Shown: in pieces, positions 24,126 to 34,300 of the stretch | Layout: each line of letters opens with the position of its first letter | How positions within the stretch are numbered: position 1 is the first letter of the stretch | Origin: Pilimelia anulata | Lineage (GTDB): Bacteria; Actinomycetota; Actinomycetes; Mycobacteriales; Micromonosporaceae | NCBI RefSeq assembly: GCF_014647895.1 | Contig: NZ_BMQB01000006.1 | Location: 1-64,000, forward strand | Direction: 5' to 3' | DNA: 64,000 nucleotides | Notes under the pieces: generated by a model | The model's database searches: none | Seen by the model: the letters and a program-made list of their open reading frames with translations, nothing else | What the model was told of the DNA's origin: nothing | Position numbers and translations under genes: made by a program

Positions 24126-25676
24126 ATGGACGCCGACGAGTCGTTTCCGCCCGCCCCGGGACCGCAACCGGGGCGGTCCGCCGGCGTCCCCGCACCGCCC
24201 CGCGCCCCGACCGCCGGCCCCGACCGCCACCCCGCCCCCGCGCCGCCGGGGGGCGAGCATGCCGCCGCCGACCGCCGGGCGGGCGTCGACCACCGCGCGG
24301 CGGACGGGTTCGCCGCCGGCGAGGGTACGGTGCCGCTGGGGCGGGTGCCCGGGCCGCACGCCGGCGGGCCGCGGGCCATCGGCGTCGCCCGGACCGGCGC
24401 CGCCCACCGCATCCCGACCGGCGAGTGGCCGCACACCACGCCGCGCGGCCGGCACGAGCACGCCTCGGCCCGCCGGTTCGGCCGGATCGCCGCGATCGGC
24501 GGGGTGGCGCTGCTCGCCTTCGTCCTCGTCGCCGTCGCCACCGTCGCCGCCGACCGGGCCCCGCACGGCGTCCCGCGCTGGCTCACCACCGACGCCGCCG
24601 ACCAGCAGCCCACCACCGGCGGCCGGGGCGGGTCGACCGCGCAGCTCCCCGAGGCCGGCACGGTCACCCTCGCCGCCACCGGCGACGTCATCCTCGGCAG
24701 CGCGCCCGACCGGCTGCCCGCCCGCGACGGCGCCGGCTTCTTCGCGGACGTGCGCGCGGCGCTCGCTGCCGACCTGACCATGGGGAACCTGGAGCAGCCG
24801 CTCACCGAGGACACCGGCGTCGGCAAGTGCCGCCCGCCCGCGACCGCCTCCGGCGGGTCCGACATCACCGTGCTCAGCCGGGTCACGCCGCCGCCGGTGG
24901 AGTGCTTCCAGTTCCGGGCTCCGCCGGGGTACGCCGCGCACCTGCGCGCCGGCGGCTTCCACCTGCTGAACCAGGCCAACAACCACGCCAACGACTTCGG
25001 CGGCGCGGGCATCCGCAACACCCGGCGGGCGCTGGACCGGCAGGGCCTGCGGTACACCGGCGCCGCCGACGAGGTGACCGTCGTCCAGGCCGGCCGGGTC
25101 CGGGTGGGGGTGGTCGGCTTCTCGGTGTACGCGTGGTCGAACAACCTGCTCCGGCTCGACGAGGCCGCGGCCGTCGTCCGGCGGGCGGTCGCCGCGGCGG
25201 ACGTCGTCGTGGTCCAGGCGCACATGGGCGCCGAGGGGGCCGACAAGACCGCGGTCCGGCCGGGCGAGGAGCGGTTCGCGGGAGAGAACCGGGGCGACCC
25301 GGTCGCGTTCTCCCGCGCGGTCATCGACGCCGGCGCCGACCTGGTCGTCGGGCACGGCCCGCACGTGCTGCGCGGGATGGAGTTCTACCGCGGCCGGCTG
25401 ATCGCGTACAGCCTCGGCAACTTCGCCGCCGGCGGCGCGGTGCTCCGCGAGTCCGGCCGCAGCGGGCTCGGCGGCGTGCTGCGGGTCGCCCTGCGCCGGG
25501 ACGGCACCTGGTCGGCCGGCGAGTTCGTCTCCACCGCGATGGCCGACGGGCGGCCGACGGTGGACCGGGCCGCGCGTAGCGCCGACCTGGTCCGGACGCT
25601 GTCGACCCGGGACTTCCCGCGGACCGGCGCCCGGTTCGACGTGGCCGGGCGGATCGTGCCGCCGCTGCGCCGCTGA
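24126..25676 (+). CDS. CapA-family metallophosphatase-like membrane protein
   Basis: The 516-residue protein has a 115-residue Pro/Ala/Gly-rich cytoplasmic tail, one membrane helix (about 121-145) and an outer CapA (PGA_cap) domain: [56 protein letters not shown] and [10 protein letters not shown]. CapA domains have a calcineurin-like fold and are associated with poly-gamma-glutamate capsule or other envelope polymers; no capB/capC genes are nearby, so a capsule role is not supported here. Likely monocistronic. Confidence 0.87.
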   Translation: MDADESFPPAPGPQPGRSAGVPAPPRAPTAGPDRHPAPAPPGGEHAAADRRAGVDHRAADGFAAGEGTVPLGRVPGPHAGGPRAIGVARTGAAHRIPTGEWPHTTPRGRHEHASARRFGRIAAIGGVALLAFVLVAVATVAADRAPHGVPRWLTTDAADQQPTTGGRGGSTAQLPEAGTVTLAATGDVILGSAPDRLPARDGAGFFADVRAALAADLTMGNLEQPLTEDTGVGKCRPPATASGGSDITVLSRVTPPPVECFQFRAPPGYAAHLRAGGFHLLNQANNHANDFGGAGIRNTRRALDRQGLRYTGAADEVTVVQAGRVRVGVVGFSVYAWSNNLLRLDEAAAVVRRAVAAADVVVVQAHMGAEGADKTAVRPGEERFAGENRGDPVAFSRAVIDAGADLVVGHGPHVLRGMEFYRGRLIAYSLGNFAAGGAVLRESGRSGLGGVLRVALRRDGTWSAGEFVSTAMADGRPTVDRAARSADLVRTLSTRDFPRTGARFDVAGRIVPPLRR

Positions 25677-25760
25677 CCCCGGTCGCCGCGCGCGCCGGCT
25701 CCCGCCCGCCGCCGCGGCGCCCGGCGGCGGCGCCGCGTGGCCGGTGTCGGGGGTGGGCCG

Positions 25761-25766
25761 TAGGCT
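25761..25766 (+). promoter_or_regulatory. Leaderless -10 box of nth operon
   Basis: TAGGCT on the plus strand, 6 nt before the GTG at 25773. Confidence 0.6.
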
Positions 25767-25772
25767 CGGTCC

Positions 25773-26612
25773 GTGAGCCGTGCCGTGCCCCCCGCCGCCG
25801 CTGACCAGCGCGCCACCCGCCAACGCGCCGCCGGTCAGCGCCACCGCACCGAGACCCCGATCGGCCGGAAGCGCCGCGCGCGCCGGATCGCCCGCGCGCT
25901 GGCCGAGGCGCACCCCGACGCGCACTGCGAGCTGCGCCACGACAATCCGCTGCAGCTCGCCGTCGCCACGATCCTGTCCGCCCAGTGCACCGACGAGCGG
26001 GTCAACGCGGTCACCCCGGCGCTGTTCGCCCGGTACCCGACGGCGGCCGACTACGCGGGCGCCGACCGGGCCGAGGTGGAGGAGCTGATCCGGCCCACCG
26101 GGTTCTTCCGGAACAAGACCGAGTCGCTGCTCGGGCTCGGCCGGGCGCTGGTCGACCGGTACGGCGGCGAGCTGCCCGAGACCCTGCCCGAACTGGTCGA
26201 GCTGCCCGGCATCGGCCGCAAGACGGCCAACGTCATCCTCGGCAACGCGTTCGGCGTGCCCGGCCTGACCGTGGACACCCACTTCCAGCGGCTCGCCGCC
26301 CGGCGGTGGCAGTGGACCGCCGAGACCGACCCGGTGAAGATCGAGCACGCCGTCGCCGAGCTGATCGAGAAGCGCGACTGGACCATGCTGTCGCACCGGA
26401 TCATCTTCCACGGCCGCCGCGTCTGCCAGGCCCGCAAGCCGGCGTGCGGGGCGTGCTCGCTGGCGGCGCTCTGCCCGGCGTACGGGGAGGGGCCGACCGA
26501 CCCCGCGGTCGCGGCGCGGCTGCTGAAGGGGCCGCGGGCGCGGGAGCTGGCCGAGCTGGCCGGGATCGACCCGGACCTGGTACCGGCCCACGCGGCCCCG
26601 GAGCCGGCGTGA
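25773..26612 (+). CDS. nth: Endonuclease III
   Basis: The 279-residue bifunctional DNA glycosylase/AP-lyase has the helix-hairpin-helix [14 protein letters not shown] with catalytic K150, catalytic D168 in VDTHFQRL, and a [4Fe-4S] site C218-x6-C225-x2-C228-x5-C234. It removes oxidised pyrimidines from DNA. It has about 30 extra N-terminal residues rich in Ala, Arg and Gln; they are real if translation is leaderless from GTG 25773. Heads a run of three genes joined by GTGA overlaps, the order nth-thioredoxin-nudix-marP being that of M. tuberculosis Rv3674c-Rv3671c. Confidence 0.94.
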   Translation: MSRAVPPAAADQRATRQRAAGQRHRTETPIGRKRRARRIARALAEAHPDAHCELRHDNPLQLAVATILSAQCTDERVNAVTPALFARYPTAADYAGADRAEVEELIRPTGFFRNKTESLLGLGRALVDRYGGELPETLPELVELPGIGRKTANVILGNAFGVPGLTVDTHFQRLAARRWQWTAETDPVKIEHAVAELIEKRDWTMLSHRIIFHGRRVCQARKPACGACSLAALCPAYGEGPTDPAVAARLLKGPRARELAELAGIDPDLVPAHAAPEPA

Positions 26613-27352
26613 CCGCACCGCCGCCGGCGCCTGACCGGCCCGCACGTCCAGCGCCGCCGGCGCTGCCCGCACAGCCGCCGCCCGGCCGGCCGGCACAGCC
26701 AGCACCGCCGTCGCCGCACGCACGGCCGGCGGGCGCGGGGCGGGTGGGCGCGGCCGTGCTGCTCGCCGGCGTCCTGGCGGTCGGGGGCGGGTGCGGCGGC
26801 GGGCGGCCCGCGGCGGCGCCGGCCGCGACCGCGCCGGCCCCGTTCGCCGACTGCGCCGACCTCACCACCGCGACCCCCCCGTCCGCCGGCCCCCCGTCCG
26901 CCGGCACCCCGGATGCGGGAGTGTCCGGTCCCGCGGCGGGGAGTCCCGTACCGGGGGTGGAGCTGGCGTGCCTGGCCGGCGGGCCCGCGGTGGCGACCGC
27001 GGCGCTCGCCGGGCCCGCCGTGGTGAACCTGTGGGCCACCTGGTGCCCGCCGTGCCGGGCCGAGCTGCCCCTCCTCCAGCGGTACGCCGACCGGCACCGG
27101 GGCGTCCGGGTCGTCGGCGTCGTCACCGAGGACGACCCCGCGCTGGCCGCCGACCTGGGCCGGGAGGCGGGCATCCGGTTCCCGCAGCTCGTCGACCGGG
27201 CCGGCGCCCTCAAGCGCGCGGTGGGGGCGCCGGGGCTGCCGGTGACGCTGTTCGTCGGGCCGGGCGGGACGCTGCGGTACCTGCACCGCGCCCCGCTCAC
27301 CGACGCCACCCTGCCGGCGCTCGCCGCCACCCACCTCGGGGCCGGCGGGTGA
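26609..27352 (+). CDS. TlpA/ResA-like thioredoxin-fold protein (Rv3673c-like)
   Basis: The 247-residue protein has a Pro-rich N-terminus, a hydrophobic segment ([19 protein letters not shown], about 45-65) that could be a signal anchor or poor lipobox, a low-complexity linker, and a thioredoxin domain with the active site [13 protein letters not shown] and the cis-Pro region APGLPVTLF. It is expected to act outside the membrane as a disulfide reductase. In this setting it could serve the redox-sensitive disulfide of MarP, two genes downstream; that is inference. GTG 26609 overlaps the nth stop. Confidence 0.88.
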   Translation: MTAPPPAPDRPARPAPPALPAQPPPGRPAQPAPPSPHARPAGAGRVGAAVLLAGVLAVGGGCGGGRPAAAPAATAPAPFADCADLTTATPPSAGPPSAGTPDAGVSGPAAGSPVPGVELACLAGGPAVATAALAGPAVVNLWATWCPPCRAELPLLQRYADRHRGVRVVGVVTEDDPALAADLGREAGIRFPQLVDRAGALKRAVGAPGLPVTLFVGPGGTLRYLHRAPLTDATLPALAATHLGAGG

Positions 27353-28047
27353 GCGGCCCGGCGGGCCGGCCGCCGGGCTGGTGGGAGCCGCTGCTCAGCC
27401 GGGTCCGGGACGCCCGGACCGAGGACTTCACCAGCCTGCGCCGGCCCGAGCCGGGCGGGCGGGACAGCGCGGTGCTCGTCCTGTTCGCGCAGGACGATTC
27501 GGGCGAGCCGGACGTACTGATCATTCAGCGGCCCCGCACCATGCGCACCCACGCCGGGCAGCCGGCCTTCCCCGGCGGGGCGGCGGAGCCGGCCGACGCG
27601 GACCCGCCGGCCACCGCGCTGCGCGAGGCCGGCGAGGAGGTCGGGCTGTGCCGCGACACGGTGACCGTGCTGGCCACCCTGCCGGAGCTGTGGATCCCGG
27701 TCAGCGACTTCGTGGTGACGCCGGTGCTGGCCTGGTGGCACGCGCCGCACGACCTGCACGCCGTCCAGGTGGCCGAGGTGGCCCGGGTGGCCCGGGTCCG
27801 GGTGGCCGACCTGGCCGACCCGGCGAACCGGCGGCAGGTCCGGCACCCGAGCGGCTGGGTGGGGCCGGCGTTCGCGGTCTCCGGGATGCTGATCTGGGGT
27901 TTCACCGCCGGGGTGCTGTCCCGGCTGCTGGAGCTGGGCGGCTGGGCCCGGCCGTGGTCGGCCGACCGGCTCACCGACCCGGGGCCGTACGACGCGCCAG
28001 CCGGACCGCCCGTTGTGGGCTCCGGGCCCGACACGCCCGTACCCTGA
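27349..28047 (+). CDS. NUDIX hydrolase, CoA-pyrophosphatase type (Rv3672c-like)
   Basis: The 232-residue protein has the NudL-type box FPGGAAEPADAD followed by TALREAGEEVGL, and MRTHAGQPAFPGG just before it. Family members split coenzyme A and its derivatives. GTG 27349 overlaps the preceding TGA by 4 bp. Its final codons contain the -10 box (TACCCT) of marP, whose GTG begins 5 nt after the stop, so marP can be made both by read-through and from its own promoter. Confidence 0.87.
   Translation: MSGPAGRPPGWWEPLLSRVRDARTEDFTSLRRPEPGGRDSAVLVLFAQDDSGEPDVLIIQRPRTMRTHAGQPAFPGGAAEPADADPPATALREAGEEVGLCRDTVTVLATLPELWIPVSDFVVTPVLAWWHAPHDLHAVQVAEVARVARVRVADLADPANRRQVRHPSGWVGPAFAVSGMLIWGFTAGVLSRLLELGGWARPWSADRLTDPGPYDAPAGPPVVGSGPDTPVP
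28040..28045 (+). promoter_or_regulatory. Leaderless -10 box of marP inside nudix gene
   Basis: TACCCT on the plus strand, 6 nt before the GTG at 28052, within the last codons of the NUDIX gene. Confidence 0.55.
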
Positions 28048-28051
28048 TGGG

Positions 28052-29230
28052 GTGTCCCCGCTCGACTACTTGCTGATCCTGCTGATGCTGGCGTTCGCCT
28101 TCAGCGGCTACCGCCAGGGCTTCGTGACGGGGGCGCTGTCGTTCGCCGGCTTCTTCGGCGGCGCGGTCGTCGGCCTGCAACTGGGCCCGTGGCTCGCCAA
28201 CCGCATCGCCGACCCGACGGTCAAGGTGACGATGGCGCTGGCCGCCGTCTTCGGCCTGGCCGTCGTCGGCCAGGCCGCCGCCGGGTTCCTGGGCGCGCGG
28301 CTGCGCCGCGGGATCCGGCACAAGTACGGGCGGGTGGCCGACGACATCGGCGGCGCCGGGGTGTCCCTGGTGGCGATGGTGCTGGTGGTGTGGCTGGTGG
28401 CCGTACCGCTGGGGGTCTCCTCGCTGCCCTGGCTCGCCGCCGCGGTCCGCACCTCGAAGGTGCTGGACGGGATCGACTCGGTCGTCCCCGAGCAGGCCAA
28501 GGCGATGTCGCAGCGGCTGCGCGAGAGCGTGGACACCCGCGGCTTCCCGGACGTCTTCGACGGCCTCGACGCCACCCGGGTCACCGAGGTGGCCCCGCCC
28601 GACCCCGGCCTGGCCCGGTCCGTGGCGGTCACCACCGGCAAGCGGTCGGTGGTGAAGGTGCTCGGCACGGCGCCGTCCTGCGCCCGGCGGATCGAGGGCT
28701 CCGGCTTCCTGTACGCCGAGGAGCGGGTGATGACGAACGCGCACGTCGTCGCCGGCACCACGCAGGTCCGGGTGGAGCTGGACGGCAGCCGGTACGACGG
28801 GACCGTGGTCGTCTACGACCCGGGCCGCGACCTCGCGGTGATCCGGGTGCCGGGGATGCGCGCGCCGGTCCTGCCGTTCGTCCGGACGCCGGCCGTGACC
28901 GGCGCCAACGCGGTCGTGCTGGGCTTCCCGCTGGACGGCCCGTTCAACGCCCAGGCGGCCCGGGTCCGCGACCTGCGGCAGATCACCGGCCCGGACATCT
29001 ACGAGAAGAACAAGGTGACCCGGCAGGTCTACACCCTGCGGGCGCTGGTCCGCAGCGGCAACTCCGGCGGCCCGCTGGTGTCGACCGACGGCCGGGTGCT
29101 CGGGGTCATCTTCGCGGCCGCGGCCGACGACAAGAACACCGGCTTCGCCGTCAGCGCGGCCGAGGCGGCGGGCGTGGCCGAGGTCGGCCGGACGGCCGAC
29201 AACCGCACCCGCACCGGCCGCTGCGCCTGA
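28052..29230 (+). CDS. marP: Membrane serine protease MarP
   Basis: The 392-residue protein has four CvpA-like membrane helices (about 5-125) and an outer trypsin-like domain with the triad H231 (TNAHVV), D260 (RDLAVI) and S338 (SGNSGGP). Cys210 and Cys391 are the only outer Cys and match the redox disulfide of M. tuberculosis MarP (Rv3671c, 397 aa). MarP keeps cytoplasmic pH during acid and oxidative stress by cleaving a cell-wall hydrolase. GTG 28052 gives the right N-terminus (VSPLDYLLIL); a longer start at 28013 would lie inside the NUDIX gene. Confidence 0.94.
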   Translation: MSPLDYLLILLMLAFAFSGYRQGFVTGALSFAGFFGGAVVGLQLGPWLANRIADPTVKVTMALAAVFGLAVVGQAAAGFLGARLRRGIRHKYGRVADDIGGAGVSLVAMVLVVWLVAVPLGVSSLPWLAAAVRTSKVLDGIDSVVPEQAKAMSQRLRESVDTRGFPDVFDGLDATRVTEVAPPDPGLARSVAVTTGKRSVVKVLGTAPSCARRIEGSGFLYAEERVMTNAHVVAGTTQVRVELDGSRYDGTVVVYDPGRDLAVIRVPGMRAPVLPFVRTPAVTGANAVVLGFPLDGPFNAQAARVRDLRQITGPDIYEKNKVTRQVYTLRALVRSGNSGGPLVSTDGRVLGVIFAAAADDKNTGFAVSAAEAAGVAEVGRTADNRTRTGRCA

Positions 29231-29269
29231 CCCGCCGCGGCACCGCGCCCCGACCGGCGCCCGCCGCTC

Positions 29270-29294
29270 GCACCGGCCCCCCCGCGGCCGGTGC
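29270..29294 (+). terminator. Stem-loop after marP operon
   Basis: 8-bp stem GCACCGGC / GCCGGTGC with a 9-nt C-rich loop, 40 bp after the marP stop. A longer outer pairing GCGGCACC / GGTGCCGC spans 29237-29297. Confidence 0.45.
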
Positions 29295-29380
29295 CGCGCC
29301 GCCGCGGTCACCGGTACGCGGCGGCGGAAATCGGCCGGCGGGCCCGGGTACCCGATTAGAGTCCGGTCGCACGGACGGTG

Positions 29381-29911
29381 ATGGGGGGCGTCGTGGTGCG
29401 GATCGGGTGGTGGGTCGCGCTGGCCGGCGTCGTCGCCGCGCCGGCCCCGGCGGTCGCCGCCGGCCCGGCCGGCGAGGGGCTGCCCGAGCAGCCGTTCCGG
29501 CTGGTCGCGGACGGGCAGTGCCTGAGCGTGGGCCGGCTGCCGGGCGGCCAGTACGCGGCGGCGCTGCGGCCCTGCGGGCCGGACCGGACCCAGCACTGGC
29601 GCGGCGTCGGCGGGCACCTGGCCAACGTCGGCGTCAACGCCTGCGTGGTCGACCCGCCGGCGGCCCGGGCGGACGGCGAGGGCGTGGGCCTGCGCCGGAC
29701 CTGCGGCGACCGCAATGTCCCCTGGATGCGGATGAGCCTGGCGGACGGGCACCTGCGCGGCGACAGCGTCCCGCTGGGCGCCCGCTGCGTCTACCTGGAC
29801 CGCTTCATGGACACGATGATCATCGGCCGCTGGCACACGGACTGCGCCCGCGCCGCCACCTTCACCCCCCAACCCCTCCCGCCGGACCCGACCCCGTCCG
29901 CGGGACGCTGA
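29381..29911 (+). CDS. Secreted ricin-type beta-trefoil-like protein
   Basis: The 176-residue protein has a signal peptide (VRIGWWVALAGVVAAPAPA, cleavage near AVAAGP) and a mature part with FRLVADGQCLSVG, ALRPCGPDRTQHWRG and NVGVNACVVDP, a pattern like ricin-B lectin repeats in which Cys-flanked QxW-like units recur (three repeats, the third divergent). Six Cys suggest three disulfides. Such domains bind sugars, but the QxW motif is imperfect. A possible -10 box TAGAGT lies at 29357-29362; start codons cluster at 29378 (GTG), 29381 (ATG), 29393 and 29396 (GTG). Confidence 0.65.
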   Translation: MGGVVVRIGWWVALAGVVAAPAPAVAAGPAGEGLPEQPFRLVADGQCLSVGRLPGGQYAAALRPCGPDRTQHWRGVGGHLANVGVNACVVDPPAARADGEGVGLRRTCGDRNVPWMRMSLADGHLRGDSVPLGARCVYLDRFMDTMIIGRWHTDCARAATFTPQPLPPDPTPSAGR

Positions 29912-29948
29912 CCGGACCGCGACCGCCCGGCGGCGGACGCGGGTGGGG

Positions 29949-31187
29949 TCAGCGGCGGGGGCGGGTGACGCTGGCCACCAGGGCCGCCAGGACCAGGCCG
30001 CCGGCCAGGATCAGGGGGAGGCGGCGGTCCGGGACCGGGACCGGGCCCACCGCCGTCTCCGCCGTCGTCGCCGCGCCGCCCAGCCGCGCCGTCCCCGGCT
30101 CGGTGCCCGGCTCCGCCCCGGCCGCCCGGGTCTCCGCCAGCGGGTTCCCGGTGACCGCCGGGACCGGCGCGATCAGCGCCGCGTACGGGTCCACCGCCCC
30201 GTACCCGTACGCCGGGTCGCGCCCGGTCGGGCCCAGGTCGCGGGAGGTGCGCAGGAGCCGTTCGATGACCTGCCCGGCCGGCAGGTCCGGCCAGCGGGAG
30301 CGGACCAGCGCCGCCGACGCCGCCACCAGCGGGGCGGCGAAGCTGGTGCCCTGGACCGTCCAGTACCCGCCCGGCCGCGCGCCCACCAGCGACGTCGCCG
30401 GGGCGCTGAGCGCGGTGGCCGGGCCGGTGACCGCGCTGCGCCAGCTCCGCTCGGGGTCGCGGGTGAGGCCGGAGACCGCGACGACGCCGGGGAACCGGGC
30501 CGGGAACCACACGCCGGACGGCGCGCCGGGCCCCAGGTTGCCGGTGCAGGCGACGACGACGACGTCGTGCCGGAACGCGTACCGCAGCGCGTCGGCCAGC
30601 GCCTCGCTGCCGCCCGCGCCGCCGAGGGAGATGTTGAGCACGCTGGCGCCCCGGTCGACGGCCCAGCGGATGCCGCGGGCGACGACGGCGGCGTCGTCGT
30701 ACCGGTTGCTGGCGTCCAGTACCCGGACCGGCAGGATGCTGGCGCCCGGCGCGACGCCGACCGCGCCGGTGCTGTCGTCGGCCCGGCCGGCGATCAGGCC
30801 GGCGACGGTGGTGCCGTGGCCGACCGCGTCGTACGTGCCGTCGTGGTCGTCGCTGACCAGGTCGAGGCCGGGCAGGACCCGGCCGGCGAGGTCGGGGTGG
30901 GAACTGTCCACGCCGGAGTCGATGACGCCCACGGTGACGCCGGCGCCGGTCGCGTGCCGCCAGGCGGCACGCGCGTGCAGGGCGCCGAGCTGCCACTGTT
31001 CGCGGCGGGCGGTGACGGCGTCCGGTCCACTGTCGGCGCCGGTCACCGCGGCGGCCCGCGCGGCGGCGCCCCGGCCGCCCGGCGCCGCGGCCGCGGCCCC
31101 GGGTAGGGCGGTCAGGGTGAGGGTGGCGACGCTCAGGAGCAGCGCCGCGGAGCGGCCGACCGGCCGGCGGTCGTGCGAAGCGGGCAA
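29949..31187 (-). CDS. mycP: Mycosin, subtilisin-like protease of type VII secretion
   Basis: The 412-residue protein has a signal peptide (about 1-35), an S8 peptidase domain with D90 (GVIDSGVD), H124 (GHGTTVAG), oxyanion N217 (TGNLGP) and S282 (GTSFAAP), and a C-terminal membrane anchor (about 390-408) followed by RPRR. This is the build of the mycosins that stabilise and process ESX secretion machines. It directly follows eccC on the same strand. The chosen start is a TTG at 31187 preceded by GAGGA at 8 nt; no ATG or GTG gives a better N-terminus. Confidence 0.88.
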   Translation of the reverse strand: MPASHDRRPVGRSAALLLSVATLTLTALPGAAAAAPGGRGAAARAAAVTGADSGPDAVTARREQWQLGALHARAAWRHATGAGVTVGVIDSGVDSSHPDLAGRVLPGLDLVSDDHDGTYDAVGHGTTVAGLIAGRADDSTGAVGVAPGASILPVRVLDASNRYDDAAVVARGIRWAVDRGASVLNISLGGAGGSEALADALRYAFRHDVVVVACTGNLGPGAPSGVWFPARFPGVVAVSGLTRDPERSWRSAVTGPATALSAPATSLVGARPGGYWTVQGTSFAAPLVAASAALVRSRWPDLPAGQVIERLLRTSRDLGPTGRDPAYGYGAVDPYAALIAPVPAVTGNPLAETRAAGAEPGTEPGTARLGGAATTAETAVGPVPVPDRRLPLILAGGLVLAALVASVTRPRR

Positions 31188-31323
31188 CGCGTCGATCCTC
31201 GGGGAATCCCGGGCCGCGGGGGCGGCCCACCTGTCAGTGCCGCCAGCGACGGCATGCTGCCCGACAGCTTAACCTCACTTGTCCAAATTTGTCTGGATTA
31301 TGGGCCTATCGGCGTTGCGTTGA

Positions 31324-34300
31324 TCAATACGGCGGCAGGTATCCAACCTGGATCAACGCGGCACCCCGCTGCCGGGTCACCAGCCAGCCGCGACCCGGCG
31401 GCAGCGGACCGGGCCGCACACTGCCCAACAGTTCGCCCTCGCCGCGGTCACCGGACATCACCAGTCCCGGTGACGACAACTCGCGCAAACGCTGGATGAC
31501 CGGTTCGAACTGGGCCCGCGCCGCGCCGCCGGACCGGCGCGCCAGGACCAGGTGCAGGCCGATGTCGCGGGCCCGCGGCAGGAAGTCCAGCAGCGGCAGC
31601 AGCGGGTTCGTCGGGCCGCCCGCCACCAGGTCGTAGTCGTCGACCAGGACGAAGCAGTCCGGGCCCGTCCACCAGGACCGGTCGCGGAGCTGCGCGGCGG
31701 TGACGTCCGGGCCGGGCAGCCGGCGGCGCATGTACCCGGCGACGGAGTCGACCAGCTCGGCCGTCCGCTCGGCGGTGCTGCCGTACCCGATCAGGTGCTC
31801 CGAGGTGATCGCGCCGAGCAGGCTGCGCCGGTAGTCGACGAGGACCAGCCGGGCGGCCTCCGGCGGGTACCGCCGGACCAGCGTCGTCGCCAACCCCCGC
31901 AGGAACGACGACTTGCCCGCCCCCGCGTCGCCGAACACCAGGAAGTGCGGCTCGGCCGCGAAGTCCACGGTGGCCGGGCGCAGGTCGGCCTCGGCGACGC
32001 CCACCGGCACCGCCCAGCCCGTCCCGGCGGCGCCGGCCAGCTCGCCGTACGGCACCAGGGTCGGCAGCAGCCGGACCGCGGGCGCCGCCGGCCCCGCCCA
32101 CTGCGCCGCGACCGCGGCCGGCAGGGCCGCGGGGTCGGGGCCCAGCGCGGTGACCTCCGGGCGGACCGTGCGCAGGTGCAGGCCCTCGGCCGTGACGCCG
32201 CGGCCGGGCGCGCCCGCCGGCACGTTGCCGGCCGCCCGCCGGGAGACCAGCGAGTCGGCCGGGTCGCCCAGCCGCAGCTCCACCCTGGACCCGAACAGCT
32301 CGCGCAGGCCCGCCCGGAACTCGGCCCAGCGCAGCGCCGAGGCGACCACGTGCACGCCGTACGACAGCCCGCGCGCGGCCAGGTCGGCGATGGCGGGCTC
32401 CAGGTCGGGGTACTCGGCACGCAGCGTCGCCCAGCCGTCCACCACCAGGAACACGTCGCCGTACGGGTCGTCGTCCGGCCGCGCCGCCCGGTACGCCCGC
32501 ATCGAGTCCACCCCGGACGCCGCGAACCGGCGCTCCCGCGCGGCCAGCAGGGCGGCCAGCTCGCCGACCGTCCGCCGGACCGCGGGCGCGTCGGCCCGCC
32601 CGGCCACCCCGCCGACGTGCGGCAGCCCGGCCAGCGGGGCCAGGGTGCCGCCGCCGAAGTCCAGGCAGTACACCTGCGCCTCGCGCGGCGTGTGGGTCAG
32701 CGCGAGCCCGCAGACCAGCGCGCGCAGCGCGTGCGACTTGCCCGCCTGCGGGCCGCCGACCACCGCGACGTGCCCGGCGGCGCCGTCCAGGGCCAGCCAG
32801 AGCAGGTCGCGGCGCTGCTCGTACGGGCGGTCCACCACCGCCACCGGCACCTGCAGCGCGCCGTGCAACTGCGGGTTGGCCACGGCCAGCCCGCGGTCGG
32901 GGTCCACCCGTAGCGGGCCGAGGATCTCGTCGAACGCCGGCGCGGCCGACAGCGGCGGCAGCCACACCTGGTGCGCCGGCGGGCCCTGGCCGACCATCCG
33001 GTCGACCAGCAGGTCCAGCAGGCTGCCCGCGGGCGCCGCCGGGGGCGCGGCGGCGCCCGGCGGGGCGGGCGCGGCCTCCGTCGTGTACGCCAGGGCCCGC
33101 GGCGGCTCGCCGGGCGCGGCGCCCGGCGGGCGGGGGCGGGCGTACGGGCCGGAGACGTACGCCGCCCGGAACCGCACCAGCGGGTCGGTGCCGGCGCGCA
33201 GGTACCCGTGGCCGGGAGAGCGGGGCAGCGCGAACGCGTCCGGCACGCCCAGCACCGTGCGCGACTCGAGCGAGGAGAAGGTGCGCAGCCCGATCCGGTA
33301 CGACAGGTGCGTGTCCAGCCCCCGCAGCCGCCCCTCCTCCAGCCGCTGCGAGGCCAGCAGCAGGTGTACGCCCAGCGACCGCCCGACCCGGCCGATCTGG
33401 ACGAACAGGTCGATGAACTCCGGCTTCGCGCTCAGCAGCTCGGAGAACTCGTCGCAGACCAGCAGCAGCGTCGGCAGCGGCGCCAGCGGGGCGCCGCCGG
33501 CCCGGGCCCGCTCGTACGCCCGCACGCTCGGCTGGTTGCCGGACCGGCGCAGCAGCTCCTGCCGGCGGACCAGCTCGCCGTTGAGCGCGTCCACCATCCG
33601 GTCGACCAGCGGCAGCTCGTCGGCCAGGTTGGTGATCACCGCGGCGGTGTGCGGCAGCCGGTCCAGCGACGCGAACGTCGCCCCGCCCTTGAAGTCGACC
33701 AGGACGAAGTTCAGCTCCTCGGACGAGTGCCGCACCGCCAGCGCCAGCACCAGCGTGCGCAGCAGCTCCGACTTGCCCGAGCCGGTCGCGCCGACGACCA
33801 GGCCGTGCGGGCCCATGCCGTCCAGCGCGGACTCCTTCAGGTCCAGCTCCACCCCGCCGCCGTCGGTGCCGACGCCGATCGGCGCCCGCAGGTGGTCCCG
33901 GGCCGGGCGGGCGGGCCAGGCGGCCGGGGGGTCGAAGCCGTCCGGGTCGATGCCGAGCAGGTCGGGCAGGCCGGGCGCGCCGGCCAGCGGCTCGGCGCCC
34001 GGCGCGGCCGCGGCGGCGAGCCGGCGCGGGGCGAGCAGGCGGGCCAGCGCGCCGGCGCTGACCGGGTCGAGGGCGTCGGCGGTACCGGCGTCGGCCGCGC
34101 CGTCCCGGGTCGCCGTGCGCAGGGCGCCGCCCGGGCCGACGGCCAGCGCGAGCACGCCGCGGCCGGGCCGGGCGGGCGCCGGGTGGTCCAGGTCCAGCAC
34201 GGTGACGCCGGCGGCGGGCTCGGCGCCGAGCAGCGCGGCGCCGGCGGTGTCGCCGCCGTCCAGCACGACCACGACATGCGGCCCGGCCGGCCCCGCGCCC

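Noticed and set aside
24126..25676. Poly-gamma-glutamate capsule locus
   Set aside because: Only a CapA-like domain is present; no capB, capC or capE homologue nearby.
26755..26830. Lipoprotein signal in the TlpA-like protein
   Set aside because: The residues before the Cys (VGGGC) do not match the lipobox Leu at -3, so a lipid anchor is not claimed.
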